From M3007 sp964539805 (GTDB taxonomy: Bacteria; Bacteroidota; Bacteroidia; Chitinophagales; Saprospiraceae): DNA of 64,000 nt. The translations under genes and the position numbers were made by a program. Below are positions 41,054 through 51,000 of the stretch, piece by piece. Location: assembly GCA_964539805.1 (NCBI GenBank), contig CAZIKN010000005.1, positions 40,757 through 104,756 on the forward strand, given 5' to 3'. The notes beneath the pieces were generated by a model, which was not told where the DNA came from, searched no databases, and saw only the letters and a list, made by a program, of their open reading frames with translations. Positions within the stretch are counted from its first letter, which is position 1. The number at the start of each line of letters is the position of its first letter.

Positions 41054-44000
41054 ATGGCATTCCGCGGCAGAAAACGCAGTTCATCTCGTTACGATTGGTA
41101 TTACGACAAACCCCAAAAGCCCGCCATAGAAGCCGGCACAGGCATACGCGGCGGCGGCAAATTTGGCAGCACCTGGTGGGGCAATCAATGGCTGGAAGCC
41201 TTCAACAACATCAGCGATAGCAACCGCTTGCCGCGAGGGCGTACCTATGCCAACAACGGCTCCGTCCGCGACATCACCATCGAGGGGAATCGGGTGCAGG
41301 CCAGCGTGCAGGGAAGCCGTTTGTACAAAATTGACATCACCATCCCAAAATTCGATGCTCAAGAGCAAAAAAAGATCGTAACGCTGCTCAGCGAACGCCC
41401 CGACCTGCTCAGCCGACTTCTCAACCGCGAGCTGCCCCAGGAAGTGTACAAAATATGTGCTGACCAGGATGTCCAGCTCTTCCCGCGCCGATGGAATGAT
41501 ATCAAAGCATCTTGTTCCTGCCCTGACTATGCCATGCCCTGCAAGCATTTGGCAGCCATTATCTACTTGATCGCCAATGAAATAGATAAAGACCCTTTTC
41601 AAATTTTTGACCTCCACGGCTTTGATTTGCCCTCCGCGTTGGCCGCAGACGGCTTTGCGGCACCCGATACCAAAAATCAGGTGTATGCCACAGCCCTAAG
41701 CTCACTTTGGTTAACAAAACCAATGGCCCCCAACCCTACAAGCTTGGACAGTGCGCTGCTGGATGTATTGGACTTTTCCAAACTTACTAACCAGCGTGAA
41801 AATCTGGCAGCCATCCTGCCCGAAAAACCCGTTTTTTATCCACAAGGCGACTTCAAAGCCTTGCTTAAAAAAACATGGGTCAATATTGCCAAGCAACTTT
41901 CCAAGATAGAAAAAAGCGTTGATGACACTACACAAGATTTTGATTTTCAAAGTGTTGAAACCTTAAAAATCATATTGGACGATTTTGCTGCCCCGCTGCG
42001 GTTAACGGCCCTTAATGCTGATGATGAAGTGGTTTTCGAGGCCGAAAACATAGACGCGTGGATAAGTTGGCTACAAACCGTTCCGGCAGGCCAATTGGCC
42101 AATTTGCCTGCCGGAGTTCGCGCACTCTGGCTCGCCTGGCGTTTCGCAGAAGCCTTGGCCAAACAAGGCAGCATGGTACCCCAATTGTTAGATACGGGTG
42201 GCAACTACTTTATGATTCGGTGGCTTCCAGCGCTATTGAATGACACAGTGGCCGAACTATACAAGGCCTTTTCGGCCTTGGTTCCATCAGACCTGGTGCA
42301 GTACTTGGTGGAAGAAAAAATCTTGTCTGCTGACGCCAAGGATGCCCCACTTGCCCTTCTGTCTATCTTTTTGAATGATTATTTACAAAAGTATCATGGG
42401 CATGAAGGGGCCGATCAGCCCGTGCACCAATTATTTTTTGAGGGTCTGCCCGTTACCTTTGACCGTTTTGAGAACAAATCCTACCCTATGGCCATTGGGC
42501 TTTGGATCAACCGCTTCTTCATGGCCGAAAAAGATCTGGCACCTATTATGGAGATCAATGAAAGCGGAGCAGACAACTTTGATGTTTCGCTTTTGATAGA
42601 GGACAAGACCAAGCCTCTTGCCACTCCTGTGCCGCTTGCAGAAGTATTTTCTTCCTCACTTTTTGCAGCGCAAAGGCTTGACATGCTAAGAGACCTGTCC
42701 AATCTCGGTGCGTTTTTCCCTGCCATAAACCAGTTATTGGCCGACAAAGGCCAGAAGCCACTCCGCTATAATGCCCACGACTTTGCCACAGTGTTATTCC
42801 AGACACTGCCCGTCATCCGGCTTTTTGGCATTCAGGTGTTATTGCCCAAATCTTTGCGGCACATTCTAAGGCCCAGCCTCAGTTTGAGCCTGCGCGAAGG
42901 CCCTGATGGAAAGGTACTAAGCAATTCGGGTATTTCCCTTAATAATCTGTTGGCCTATGACTGGAAAGTCTCCATCGGCAACAATTATATTTCAGCATCG
43001 GAATTCCTCGCACTGCTGCGCAACAGTCAGGGTTTGGTAAACATACGCGGCGAATACGTTTACCTTGACCCCAAGGAAACACAGGCACTGGCCGAAAAAT
43101 TGACCAAACCGCCCCTATTGAGCGGCCCGGAGTTGCTGCAAATCGCACTCAGCGAAGATTACCAAGGCAGCCCTGTACAATTGACGGCACAACTGCGCCA
43201 GCTCATCAGTGATCTGCTGAATGCCCCATCCCTGCCCTTGCCCACTGGATTAGCCGCCCAATTAAGACCCTATCAACTTCGCGGTTATGAGTGGCTGTAC
43301 AAAAATGCGCGCCTCGGGTTTGGAAGTGTTTTGGCCGATGATATGGGCCTGGGCAAAACCTTGCAAGTCATCACTATTCTTTTGAGACTCAAAGAAGAAG
43401 GCAGCATTAACAACGGGCGCCGCGCCTTAGTGGTGGCCCCCACTACCTTGCTGACCAACTGGCAGCGCGAGATCTCACGCTTTGCGCCAGGACTTTCCGT
43501 TGGGATCTATCACGGCCCCACGCGTGCGCTCAAGGACACCCAAACAGCGGATGTAGTATTGAGTTCCTACGGCGTGGCCCGTACCGATGTGGCCAAATTG
43601 GACAAACAAGCATGGGCCATATTGGTCATTGACGAGGCCCAAAACATCAAAAATCCTAATACAGAACAATGCAAGGCGGTGAAAAAAATAAATGCCGATA
43701 TCCGCATTGCCATGAGCGGCACCCCCGTGGAAAATCGCTTGAGCGAATATTGGAGTATTTTTGATTTTGTCAACAAAGGCTACCTCGGAAGCCTGCAACA
43801 CTTCAAGACCAACTTTGCAATACCTATCGAGGGCGAGCGGGACCAGGGTGTAGCAAAACGGTTTCGCAAAGTCACTCAGCCTTTTGTGCTACGTCGCCTC
43901 AAAACCGACAAGAGCATCATAAATGACCTGCCGGACAAGGTAGAACAGAACCAATATTGCAATCTTACACCGGAGCAGGCTGCCCTTTACCAAAACGAGG

Positions 44001-44665
44001 TGGAACAAACCATGAAAATTATTGAAAACAGCGAAGGCATACAACGGCGCGGACTGGTACTCAACCTCATCATGTCGCTTAAGCAAATCTGCAACCACCC
44101 TGCTCAATACCTAAAAAAAGGCAAGCCCGATCCTGATATCAGTGGCAAGTGCCCCATACTGCTCGATCTGCTCTCCGAAGCGTTGGCAAACCATGAAAAA
44201 ACCTTGATATTTACACAGTTTCGCGAAATGGGCGAACTGCTGTCATCCATGATCGAAACCCAACTCAAGCAACAAGCGCCCTTCCTGCATGGAGGCCTTA
44301 CGCGCAATGTGCGCGATCGTTTGGTTGAAGGTTTTCAACATAAAGCGGCCAATCGCCTGCTCATCGTGTCCCTCAAAGCAGGTGGCACTGGCCTAAACCT
44401 TACCGCTGCGAGCCAAGTCATCCATTTTGATTTGTGGTGGAACCCCGCCGTTGAAGCACAGGCTACAGACCGTGCCTTCCGTATTGGCCAAAAACGCAAT
44501 GTGCAAGTCCACCGTTTTATCACCGCTGCCACGTTTGAAGAGAGAATTGATGATATGATCCAAAAGAAAAAAGACTTGGCTGACCTCACCGTCAATGCTG
44601 GCGAGACCTGGATCGGAGATTTGTCCAATAAGGAGTTGCGCAATTTATTTACGCTGGGGGAGTAA
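41054..44665 (+). CDS. SWIM zinc-finger, SNF2-family DNA translocase
   Basis: A 1203-residue protein. A SWIM zinc finger is at about 154-170 (CSCPDYAMPCKHLAAI, pattern CxCx7CxH), a long helical middle region follows, and a SNF2 ATPase forms the last 470 residues: motif I DDMGLGKT (about 762), motif II VIDEAQNIKN (about 860), MSGTPVENRLSEYWSIFDF, and the second lobe with LIVSLKAGGTGLNLTAA and FDLWWNPAVEAQATDRAFRIGQ. Such bacterial SWI/SNF proteins act like RapA to recycle or move protein-DNA complexes. The start at 41054 (MAFRGRKR) fits the family; 43 upstream codons are leader sequence. Confidence 0.93.
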   Translation: MAFRGRKRSSSRYDWYYDKPQKPAIEAGTGIRGGGKFGSTWWGNQWLEAFNNISDSNRLPRGRTYANNGSVRDITIEGNRVQASVQGSRLYKIDITIPKFDAQEQKKIVTLLSERPDLLSRLLNRELPQEVYKICADQDVQLFPRRWNDIKASCSCPDYAMPCKHLAAIIYLIANEIDKDPFQIFDLHGFDLPSALAADGFAAPDTKNQVYATALSSLWLTKPMAPNPTSLDSALLDVLDFSKLTNQRENLAAILPEKPVFYPQGDFKALLKKTWVNIAKQLSKIEKSVDDTTQDFDFQSVETLKIILDDFAAPLRLTALNADDEVVFEAENIDAWISWLQTVPAGQLANLPAGVRALWLAWRFAEALAKQGSMVPQLLDTGGNYFMIRWLPALLNDTVAELYKAFSALVPSDLVQYLVEEKILSADAKDAPLALLSIFLNDYLQKYHGHEGADQPVHQLFFEGLPVTFDRFENKSYPMAIGLWINRFFMAEKDLAPIMEINESGADNFDVSLLIEDKTKPLATPVPLAEVFSSSLFAAQRLDMLRDLSNLGAFFPAINQLLADKGQKPLRYNAHDFATVLFQTLPVIRLFGIQVLLPKSLRHILRPSLSLSLREGPDGKVLSNSGISLNNLLAYDWKVSIGNNYISASEFLALLRNSQGLVNIRGEYVYLDPKETQALAEKLTKPPLLSGPELLQIALSEDYQGSPVQLTAQLRQLISDLLNAPSLPLPTGLAAQLRPYQLRGYEWLYKNARLGFGSVLADDMGLGKTLQVITILLRLKEEGSINNGRRALVVAPTTLLTNWQREISRFAPGLSVGIYHGPTRALKDTQTADVVLSSYGVARTDVAKLDKQAWAILVIDEAQNIKNPNTEQCKAVKKINADIRIAMSGTPVENRLSEYWSIFDFVNKGYLGSLQHFKTNFAIPIEGERDQGVAKRFRKVTQPFVLRRLKTDKSIINDLPDKVEQNQYCNLTPEQAALYQNEVEQTMKIIENSEGIQRRGLVLNLIMSLKQICNHPAQYLKKGKPDPDISGKCPILLDLLSEALANHEKTLIFTQFREMGELLSSMIETQLKQQAPFLHGGLTRNVRDRLVEGFQHKAANRLLIVSLKAGGTGLNLTAASQVIHFDLWWNPAVEAQATDRAFRIGQKRNVQVHRFITAATFEERIDDMIQKKKDLADLTVNAGETWIGDLSNKELRNLFTLGE

Positions 44666-44689
44666 GCGGGTAATCGTGCCTTACGACCA

Positions 44690-44736
44690 AAATACAACAG
44701 GCCGCCAGCGCAACATTGCGCTGGCGGCCTGTTGTA
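44690..44736 (-). terminator. Long perfect hairpin between the SNF2 gene and adk
   Basis: The arms 44693-44712 and 44717-44736 pair perfectly over 20 bp with a 4-base loop (centre GCGCA / TGCGC). On the minus strand the stem is followed by TTTTGG, giving a terminator for adk; from the other side it can end the SNF2 mRNA less efficiently. Confidence 0.85.
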
Positions 44737-44754
44737 CAAACATCTTCGATGAAC

Positions 44755-45327
44755 TCACAAATGATCAATCACGCCCACCAGGCGATCAAAAATATCTTCT
44801 ATAGAACCAATGCCATTGATGCTGTGGCTTTTGCCCTGTATGGCATAGTAATCAAATACTGGCGTGGTATCACTTTTGTACACATTGATGCGGTTGCGGA
44901 TGATGGTCTCATCATTGTCATCAGAGCGCCCTGATGTTTGGCCGCGCAACTTGATGCGTTCCACGATCTCCTCATCATCCACGTGCAAGGCGATAAGGCC
45001 TGCAATAGAACTGGCTTTGTCCGTCAATAACTGATCTAAGGCTTCTGCCTGTGCAATGGTACGGGGGAAGCCGTCAAAAATAAAGCCGTTGGCTTCAGGG
45101 TGTGCTTCAACCTTGTTGCGCAACATTCCAATAGTGACCTCATCAGGCACCAGCTCCCCTTTTGCCATGTATTCTTTTGCCTTGATACCCAAGGGGGTGT
45201 TATTGCCCATTTCATAGCGGAACAGATCACCTGTGCTGATGTGCACCAAATTATATTTTTCTACCAATTTTGCTGCTTGTGTGCCCTTGCCAGAACCAGG
45301 AGGCCCAAAGAGTATCAAATTAATCAT
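44755..45327 (-). CDS. adk: Adenylate kinase
   Basis: A 190-residue nucleotide kinase (ATP + AMP = 2 ADP). The P-loop is GPPGSGKGTQ (about 8-17); LVHISTGDLFRYEM, FIFDGFPRTIAQAEALD and RGQTSGRSDDNDE give the AMP site and a short lid without zinc cysteines. The length matches the short-lid form usual in Bacteroidota. No gene of related function is adjacent. Confidence 0.96.
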   Translation of the reverse strand: MINLILFGPPGSGKGTQAAKLVEKYNLVHISTGDLFRYEMGNNTPLGIKAKEYMAKGELVPDEVTIGMLRNKVEAHPEANGFIFDGFPRTIAQAEALDQLLTDKASSIAGLIALHVDDEEIVERIKLRGQTSGRSDDNDETIIRNRINVYKSDTTPVFDYYAIQGKSHSINGIGSIEDIFDRLVGVIDHL

Positions 45328-45369
45328 TCAATGCTAATTTATAGTCAGATATGTAAATCAAATAAAGTG

Positions 45370-45377
45370 CAAAGTTA
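45370..45377 (-). promoter_or_regulatory. -7 box of adk
   Basis: The minus strand reads TAACTTTG, an exact TAnnTTTG, 43 bases before the adk start. A -33 TTG at the usual spacing is not seen. Confidence 0.48.
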
Positions 45378-45509
45378 GCAAGTCAGCTTTGTTTTTCTTT
45401 CTCATTTCAATTGACCTTAAAAAAACAGATAATATTTGGTCAATTCAATTGTATTTGAGCGTCATTTCTAAAAACAACAAAAAAAACAAAATCATATTAG
45501 GTTTCAAGA

Positions 45510-46463
45510 TCAAAAATCTGTGAACCGATAACGCTCTCCGTAGGTTCTGATCCACTGTAAGAGTTTTTCAACATCCTCCAGATGAAACAGTTCTGTGCCT
45601 TTGTTCATGGTTGCTGCTGAGCCACAGGCTACGCCGTACTGTACCATTTCGCGCATGGATTTACCCTCGCTCAAGGCCCAAACCATGCCCGCCACCATAC
45701 TGTCACCGGCGCCAACGGTGCTTTTTTTAGGCACCATGGGAGCAGGAATATGTTCTAATTCGTCACGGGTGACCAACAGGGCACCCTGTGGGCCAAGGGA
45801 AACCACTACAACCTCACATTTGCCCTGATGGATGATGCTCAGGGCAGCATCATCTACCTGGTTCATTTCCAAACTCTCCACCCCTGCCAGAGCGCAAAGT
45901 TCCCCCAAATTGGGCTTCAGCAGGTAAAGTCCTTCATCAGCAGCTGCCCGAAGGGGCGCACCAGAAGTGTCCAAAACGAAGCGCATCCCATTTTTTTTGG
46001 CAAATACTGCCACTTCCTCAAAATAAGTGTCAGGCAATCCTGGTGGCAGGCTTCCGCTGGCCACCAAATAATCGGGTCCAATTTTCCGGATCAAATCCAA
46101 ACAGGCGGCCGCATCTTCCAAACTCAGGGCCAACCCCGGGAGGGTAAAACGATATTGTAAATTTGTATTTACCTCTGTTACTGAAATGTTTTCCCGGGTT
46201 TCGCCCGATACTTCTACAGTTTGTACTGCTATCCCCATATTTTCAAGTAAAGACCTGATAATCAAACCATTGTGGCCCGACTGAGGAAAAACAGCCACCG
46301 TATCACCGCCTAATTTCATAATACCCTTTGACACATTTATGCCGCCTCCGCCTGCATCCAATCGCATATCTGCACAGCGCAGTTTTTGCTCGGGTATTAG
46401 TTTGTTGGTACTGGTGCTTTTATCTAAAGCGGGATTAAGGGTCAAGCTTACTATTTTTGTCAT
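45510..46463 (-). CDS. PfkB-family hexose-phosphate kinase (1-phosphofructokinase / Pfk-2 like)
   Basis: A 317-residue ribokinase-fold sugar kinase. It begins KIVSLTLNPALDKS, has the substrate motif LDAGGGGINVSKGI, VASGSLPPGLP, and the catalytic signature STVGAGDSMVAGM with the base Asp in GAGDS. The opening NPALD is that of fructose-1-phosphate kinase, tagatose-6-phosphate kinase and E. coli Pfk-2; without fruA or tagatose genes nearby the minor 6-phosphofructokinase role is most likely. The start at 46463 (MTKIVSL) is used because the 17 codons upstream lie in the divergent promoter region. Confidence 0.92.
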   Translation of the reverse strand: MTKIVSLTLNPALDKSTSTNKLIPEQKLRCADMRLDAGGGGINVSKGIMKLGGDTVAVFPQSGHNGLIIRSLLENMGIAVQTVEVSGETRENISVTEVNTNLQYRFTLPGLALSLEDAAACLDLIRKIGPDYLVASGSLPPGLPDTYFEEVAVFAKKNGMRFVLDTSGAPLRAAADEGLYLLKPNLGELCALAGVESLEMNQVDDAALSIIHQGKCEVVVVSLGPQGALLVTRDELEHIPAPMVPKKSTVGAGDSMVAGMVWALSEGKSMREMVQYGVACGSAATMNKGTELFHLEDVEKLLQWIRTYGERYRFTDF

Positions 46464-46478
46464 ATCAAATCTGCTATA

Positions 46479-46486
46479 TACTTTTG
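46479..46486 (+). promoter_or_regulatory. -7 box of the SDR gene
   Basis: TACTTTTG matches TAnnTTTG and lies 32 bases before the ATG at 46519, in the divergent gap with the pfkB-family gene. Confidence 0.45.
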
Positions 46487-46518
46487 CTCCGCAAAGATTA
46501 AGATAAGCGGACAAAGCA

Positions 46519-47322
46519 ATGAATGATTTTTTTAAAAATAAACGCGTGTGGATTACAGGTGCCTCTTCAGGTATTGGAGAAGCCCTATCATTGGCCTTTG
46601 CCGAACATGGGTCTCATGTGATACTTTCCTCCAGAAAAGAAGCCGAACTTCAGCGGGTCGCGGATTTGTGTACCAAACATGGCGCAGCATCAGTTTTAGT
46701 GCAGCCGTTAGACCTGGCTGATCATGCAAAAATCCCAACCATTGCCCATCTTGTGCTCCAAAAAGTAGGCAAAATTGATATTTTGGTCAATAATGGGGGT
46801 ATTTCCCAACGTGCATTGGCCCTTGAGACCAATCTGGAGGTGGATAAGCGCCTGATGGATGTCAACTATTTTGGCACGGTTACCCTTACCAAAGCGGTAT
46901 TACCCAACATGCTTACGCATCAGTTAGGACATATCGTGACCATTACCAGTTTGATGGGCAAATTTGGATCACCCTACCGCTCATCCTATGCTGGGGCAAA
47001 ACATGCACTCCATGGTTTTTTTGACAGCCTTAGGGCAGAATTAGGCCAAACACCGGTCAAAATTACCTTGATCTGTCCCGGTTTTGTAAAAACCAATATC
47101 AGCATCAATGCACTCACGGGCGACGGAGCGCAACTTGGCGCCATGGATGATGCCACAGGAAAAGGACTCGAACCTGAATACTTGGCGCGGAAAATTCTTC
47201 AAACCATAAAAAATGGCAAAGAGGAAGCCTGGTTCGGAGGAAAAGAAGTATTGGGGGTATATGTAAAAAGGTTTTTCCCCGCCTATTTTTCTAAATTGAT
47301 CCAAAAAGCAAAGGTGCGCTAA
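46519..47322 (+). CDS. Short-chain dehydrogenase/reductase (SDR)
   Basis: A 267-residue classical SDR. The cofactor motif is TGASSGIG (13-20), NNGG is at 91-94, and the catalytic residues are S144 (ITSLMG), Y157 and K161 (YAGAK). The C-terminal part (YVKRFFPAYFSKLI) matches the DHRS7-like branch. Arg/Lys residues after the second strand (SSRKEAEL) favour NADP(H). The substrate is unknown. Its stop directly abuts the stop of the converging doxX-like gene, so neither transcript has its own trailer. Confidence 0.92.
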   Translation: MNDFFKNKRVWITGASSGIGEALSLAFAEHGSHVILSSRKEAELQRVADLCTKHGAASVLVQPLDLADHAKIPTIAHLVLQKVGKIDILVNNGGISQRALALETNLEVDKRLMDVNYFGTVTLTKAVLPNMLTHQLGHIVTITSLMGKFGSPYRSSYAGAKHALHGFFDSLRAELGQTPVKITLICPGFVKTNISINALTGDGAQLGAMDDATGKGLEPEYLARKILQTIKNGKEEAWFGGKEVLGVYVKRFFPAYFSKLIQKAKVR

Positions 47323-47739
47323 TTACACCTTCACTCGGGTTGTTGCCAATACTTTTTTGATGCTATACCTTCCACTCCCTTTGCCCATCAACATGAGCAA
47401 GCCTCCAATAATAGCCACATCTTTCATAAACAAAATGCTTTGCAGCCGAAGCTGATCCTTAGGCGCATTCCAAAAATCATGTACCATAAATGTAACAGGG
47501 ATCCAATACAATAGCAATAAAAAAGCGCCAAGAGTGGAACGATATCCCAGCAATACCATAATACCACCTGCAAAAAGCAGAAACATACCCGTGTACAATA
47601 AAAAATCCTGATTCCACGTAAGGCCATAGGCATCCATGGTTAACCTCGTTTTTTCAAAGTACCATACCGTATCAATCGCCTCAAATATAAAAATAGCAGA
47701 TAGGAATATCCTGCCTATCAGGTCAATAATATCACGCAT
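47323..47739 (-). CDS. DoxX-family membrane protein
   Basis: A 138-residue protein with four hydrophobic segments (IGRIFLSAIFIFEAID, FLLYTGMFLLFAGGIMVLLG, STLGAFLLLLYWIPVTFMV, DVAIIGGLLMLMG), the normal DoxX layout. Family members associate with quinone or redox functions, but no specific role can be given here. It is convergent with the SDR gene without any spacer. Confidence 0.88.
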   Translation of the reverse strand: MRDIIDLIGRIFLSAIFIFEAIDTVWYFEKTRLTMDAYGLTWNQDFLLYTGMFLLFAGGIMVLLGYRSTLGAFLLLLYWIPVTFMVHDFWNAPKDQLRLQSILFMKDVAIIGGLLMLMGKGSGRYSIKKVLATTRVKV

Positions 47740-47868
47740 TGCGTTTGTGTTTACTCAAAAAGAACACGAAGGTACAATTTTTTCCATATTTCACCTTTCC
47801 CTCTTCTTCATTCCCGCCTTTCACTCATCCCTGAGCATTTATCAGGGTGGCATGCTCCAACACATCAT

Positions 47869-47901
47869 AAAAAAAGCCCCCCTCCGACTTTCGGAGAGAG
47901 G
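47869..47901 (-). terminator. Intrinsic terminator of the giant surface-protein gene
   Basis: The minus strand has an 11-bp stem with wobble pairs (CCTCTCTCCGA, 3-base loop, TCGGAGGGGGG; plus positions 47877-47901), then C and seven T (complement of 47869-47875). It is 180 bases past the stop; two other hairpins lie between. Confidence 0.8.
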
Positions 47902-47965
47902 CCATCCCAAAAACCGATTTTAAAGTATGTGATACTTACAAAATTGGTCCCCGGCGATTCTTCCA

Positions 47966-48055
47966 GCGGTGTGGCTCGTACACCGCCCTTTTTTATCTCT
48001 TTGACCTTCCCGGATGTCCGGGGCCGGTGCGCAATTTCATGCCGCACCAGCCCCG
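47966..48055. other. Two additional hairpins in the trailer of the giant gene
   Basis: GCGGTGT (47966-47972) pairs with ACACCGC (47980-47986) and is followed on the plus strand by CCTTTTTT. A GC-rich 13-bp stem (48019-48031 with 48043-48055) has one position that pairs only as G-U in minus-strand RNA. They precede the terminator at 47869 and may protect the long mRNA. The 341 bases between 47740 and 48080 hold only these structures. Confidence 0.6.
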
Positions 48056-48080
48056 TTCAACCTTTCAGGATCTTTGTTTA

Positions 48081-51000
48081 TTACTTCGTCTGGATCATCT
48101 TCAGCGTAGCGCTGTTATCAGATGTCTGCAACTGGTAGTACATCAGGCCAGTTGTGCCCAGTGCGTCGCGCTCTACCTCAACAGCGTTGTAGCCCTTCGC
48201 AAAGTCGCCCTTGCGTGTGAACAGTACGCGGCCGCTCTCGTCAAATACCGTCAACGTTGCCGTTGCAGCCTCTGGCAAGTGGAAACCGATCATCGTCTTG
48301 TTCACGAATGGGTTTGGCTGGTTCTGGTACAACTCAAAGCCTACACCAGCGATGGTGCTTACACCACCGTTGTTGAAGCGGAAGGCTACTGACTCGCGCT
48401 CGCCACCCATGTTGTACGCCTCAGCACGTGTGATACGGCTGGATACGCCCAACATCTCGCTCAACTTACCGGCTTTAGCAGCGCGGAAGTTAACCGTGAA
48501 CTCGTTCGCACCGTCAACAGACGCAGTCAATGCGTCAGCAAACACGCCAAAGTTCTCGGCGCTAACCTTGTCAGACTTCAGAACGTCAACAACCTCAAGA
48601 CCGTTGAGGTTCATCGTGAACTGGAAGCCCTGAAGGGCAGCAGCGGATTTGAAAGTTACAGCGAAGGTCTCACCTGCCTTCACAGAGCGGTCCTCAACGT
48701 CAAACAACGTAGTTGCCAACGTGCGGTCCTCGCTGCTCATCAGGCTGTTCGCTACTGCGCTCTCGTTAACGTCACCCACTTTCATGGATACGAAGTCGCC
48801 ACCCAACATGTTGTTCTGGATGTTCGCGATCGTCATGTTCTCGGGGAACAAAGACGCAAATGGGTTGCTATTGTCCTGGAACGTGTGGTTCTTCGGTACA
48901 AAGCGCCATGAGGTATTGTTCGGCAACTCAGTGTAGATACCGAGGATCAACTTGCGAAGCTCAACGATGTCAAGCGTCGTGATTGAGTTGGACTTGTTCG
49001 CGTCAGCGGCGATCATCTTGTATGGCGTAGCCAATGGCTCGAGGCCAAGGATGTGCTTGCTGATCAATACAAGGTCATACGTAGATACACCGTTCAATGG
49101 GTTCTGGTCTTTCACCGGTGTAACGGTGAAGTCGGCAGAGAATGGAACACCTTTGCTGAACTCGTACTTGCCGTCTTTGTTCGTAACAGCAGATTTGAAG
49201 AGTGGAACACCGCCGGTAACAGTACCGTTAACCTCAACGGTAGCCTCTTCAAGGCCGTTGGACTTCTCGGTAGCAACAGCGCCCGCAACTGTGGCAGCAG
49301 GGCCGCAGTTCTTGAACGGATCCTGTACCAGGAAGTACGTTGTGCAGTAGCCGGCATTGCCAGCCTTGTCTATCGCCCAAAGCTCAACCTCTTGTGTGCC
49401 GAGCTCCTGGCAGTTGAACGTTACGCTTGTGATCGGGTTACCCTGTGCGTCGCGTGGGAACACCTGTGGGCCGCCCTTCTTCTGGATGGAGTACACCAAC
49501 TGGTTCGCTGGTGTGCAGTTGTCTTCCCCGTACTTGAGGAAGTCGTTTGCCCATACTGTCAACATACCGGTAGGCATGATGTTGCCGCTCAGACCGTTGT
49601 AGCACACAACCGTTGGAACTTTGCAGTCCTTCACGATGAACGTGTACTCGCATACAGACTCGTTGCCGCAGCCGTCCTCAGCAAACCACTTGATCTTGTG
49701 CGTGCCGTAAGGCAGCTCAGGTACCACGTAGGTGTTCTGTGACTGTTGCGTGTTCCAACGAACAGCAGCAGTTACCTTGTTGCCAGACTTCGTGGTCTGC
49801 AGTGCAAAGCCGTACTTCTGGTTGGATGGAACGGGGCGCTCGTCGAACGCACGGTTCGTGCCAGCGCCGTTGGCGCTGCCGAAGCGGATGTTGTTCCAGC
49901 CAAGGCCGTTCAGGCCAAGGTCGTTAGAGTTCACCAATGTCTCCATTGTGCCGTCGCCGTCAAGGTCAAGGAACAATATATAACGGATGGTCAGGTTGGC
50001 ACCAGAGCAAGCGTCAGTGGCCGTGATGTTCAGGTCCGTTGGGCCCTCGCAAAGGTCATGGCTGCTGATGGTGTTGTCCCACCAGTACATCTCGTTCCAC
50101 AACTGTGGATCGTTTGGTGTCAGGTCGCAAACGGTAACAGGTGATGCAGGGCAGTTCTCGATCACAGGATCCTGTGAGTCAAGTACCTTGATGATCTGCT
50201 TGTACTCGAAACCGTTGAAGTTCGTAGAAGAGATCGCAGGAACCTGCACGCCGCCGTAGCCCGCGCCGCCTGTGTAGTACACGGAGTAGTTGAACGCAGC
50301 AGGATCGCTAGGTGCAACCCTTACCACCGTTGGCTGCCATGGTGATGGCGTGCCTGGGGCAGAAATGATCGGGCCAGGATTGTTCGCAGGGGCGTTCACC
50401 GTGGCGTTCGGGTTCGGGTTTGGAACCTTCACCAGAGAGCCGTTAACGTTGTAGGTACACCAGTTGATGATGTGCCATGTGCGCTCTATCTTGAAGCAGG
50501 CGTCCGGTACTACCGTGAACACCTCATCCGTGAAGGAGATCGCAAGGTATTCGCAATCTTTGCCGAGGAATGTTGGCTCGCCGAAGGTACCAGTACCGTC
50601 GCAAACTGTAACGATACGGTCATCCGGGAAGCGTACGAAGTAGTCCTGCTCGTAGTTCACGAGGATGCGCTGTGTGCACTGGCTGGATGCGCCGGTGTGG
50701 CAGTCAAACGCACGGAAGGTGCGCGTGATCGTACCGCGGTTGCACAACGTATCGAACTGAGCATAGCTCACTGTGTGCTGGAGGCCTTTCTGGCCCTGGT
50801 ATGACTTCGTAGAGTCAAGGCAGCAGTTGTCTTCAACCGTGGCGCGGCCATAAGCCCACAGGCTTGGGTCGAAGTTTTTGCAGCTGGTGGTCACGTTGGC
50901 AGGAGAGACACATACAGGCTTGATCTTGTCCTGTACCTCTACCTGAATCATGCACTCGTTGAATACAGGGACACCGTCTGGGCCAACTACTGGCTGGCCG

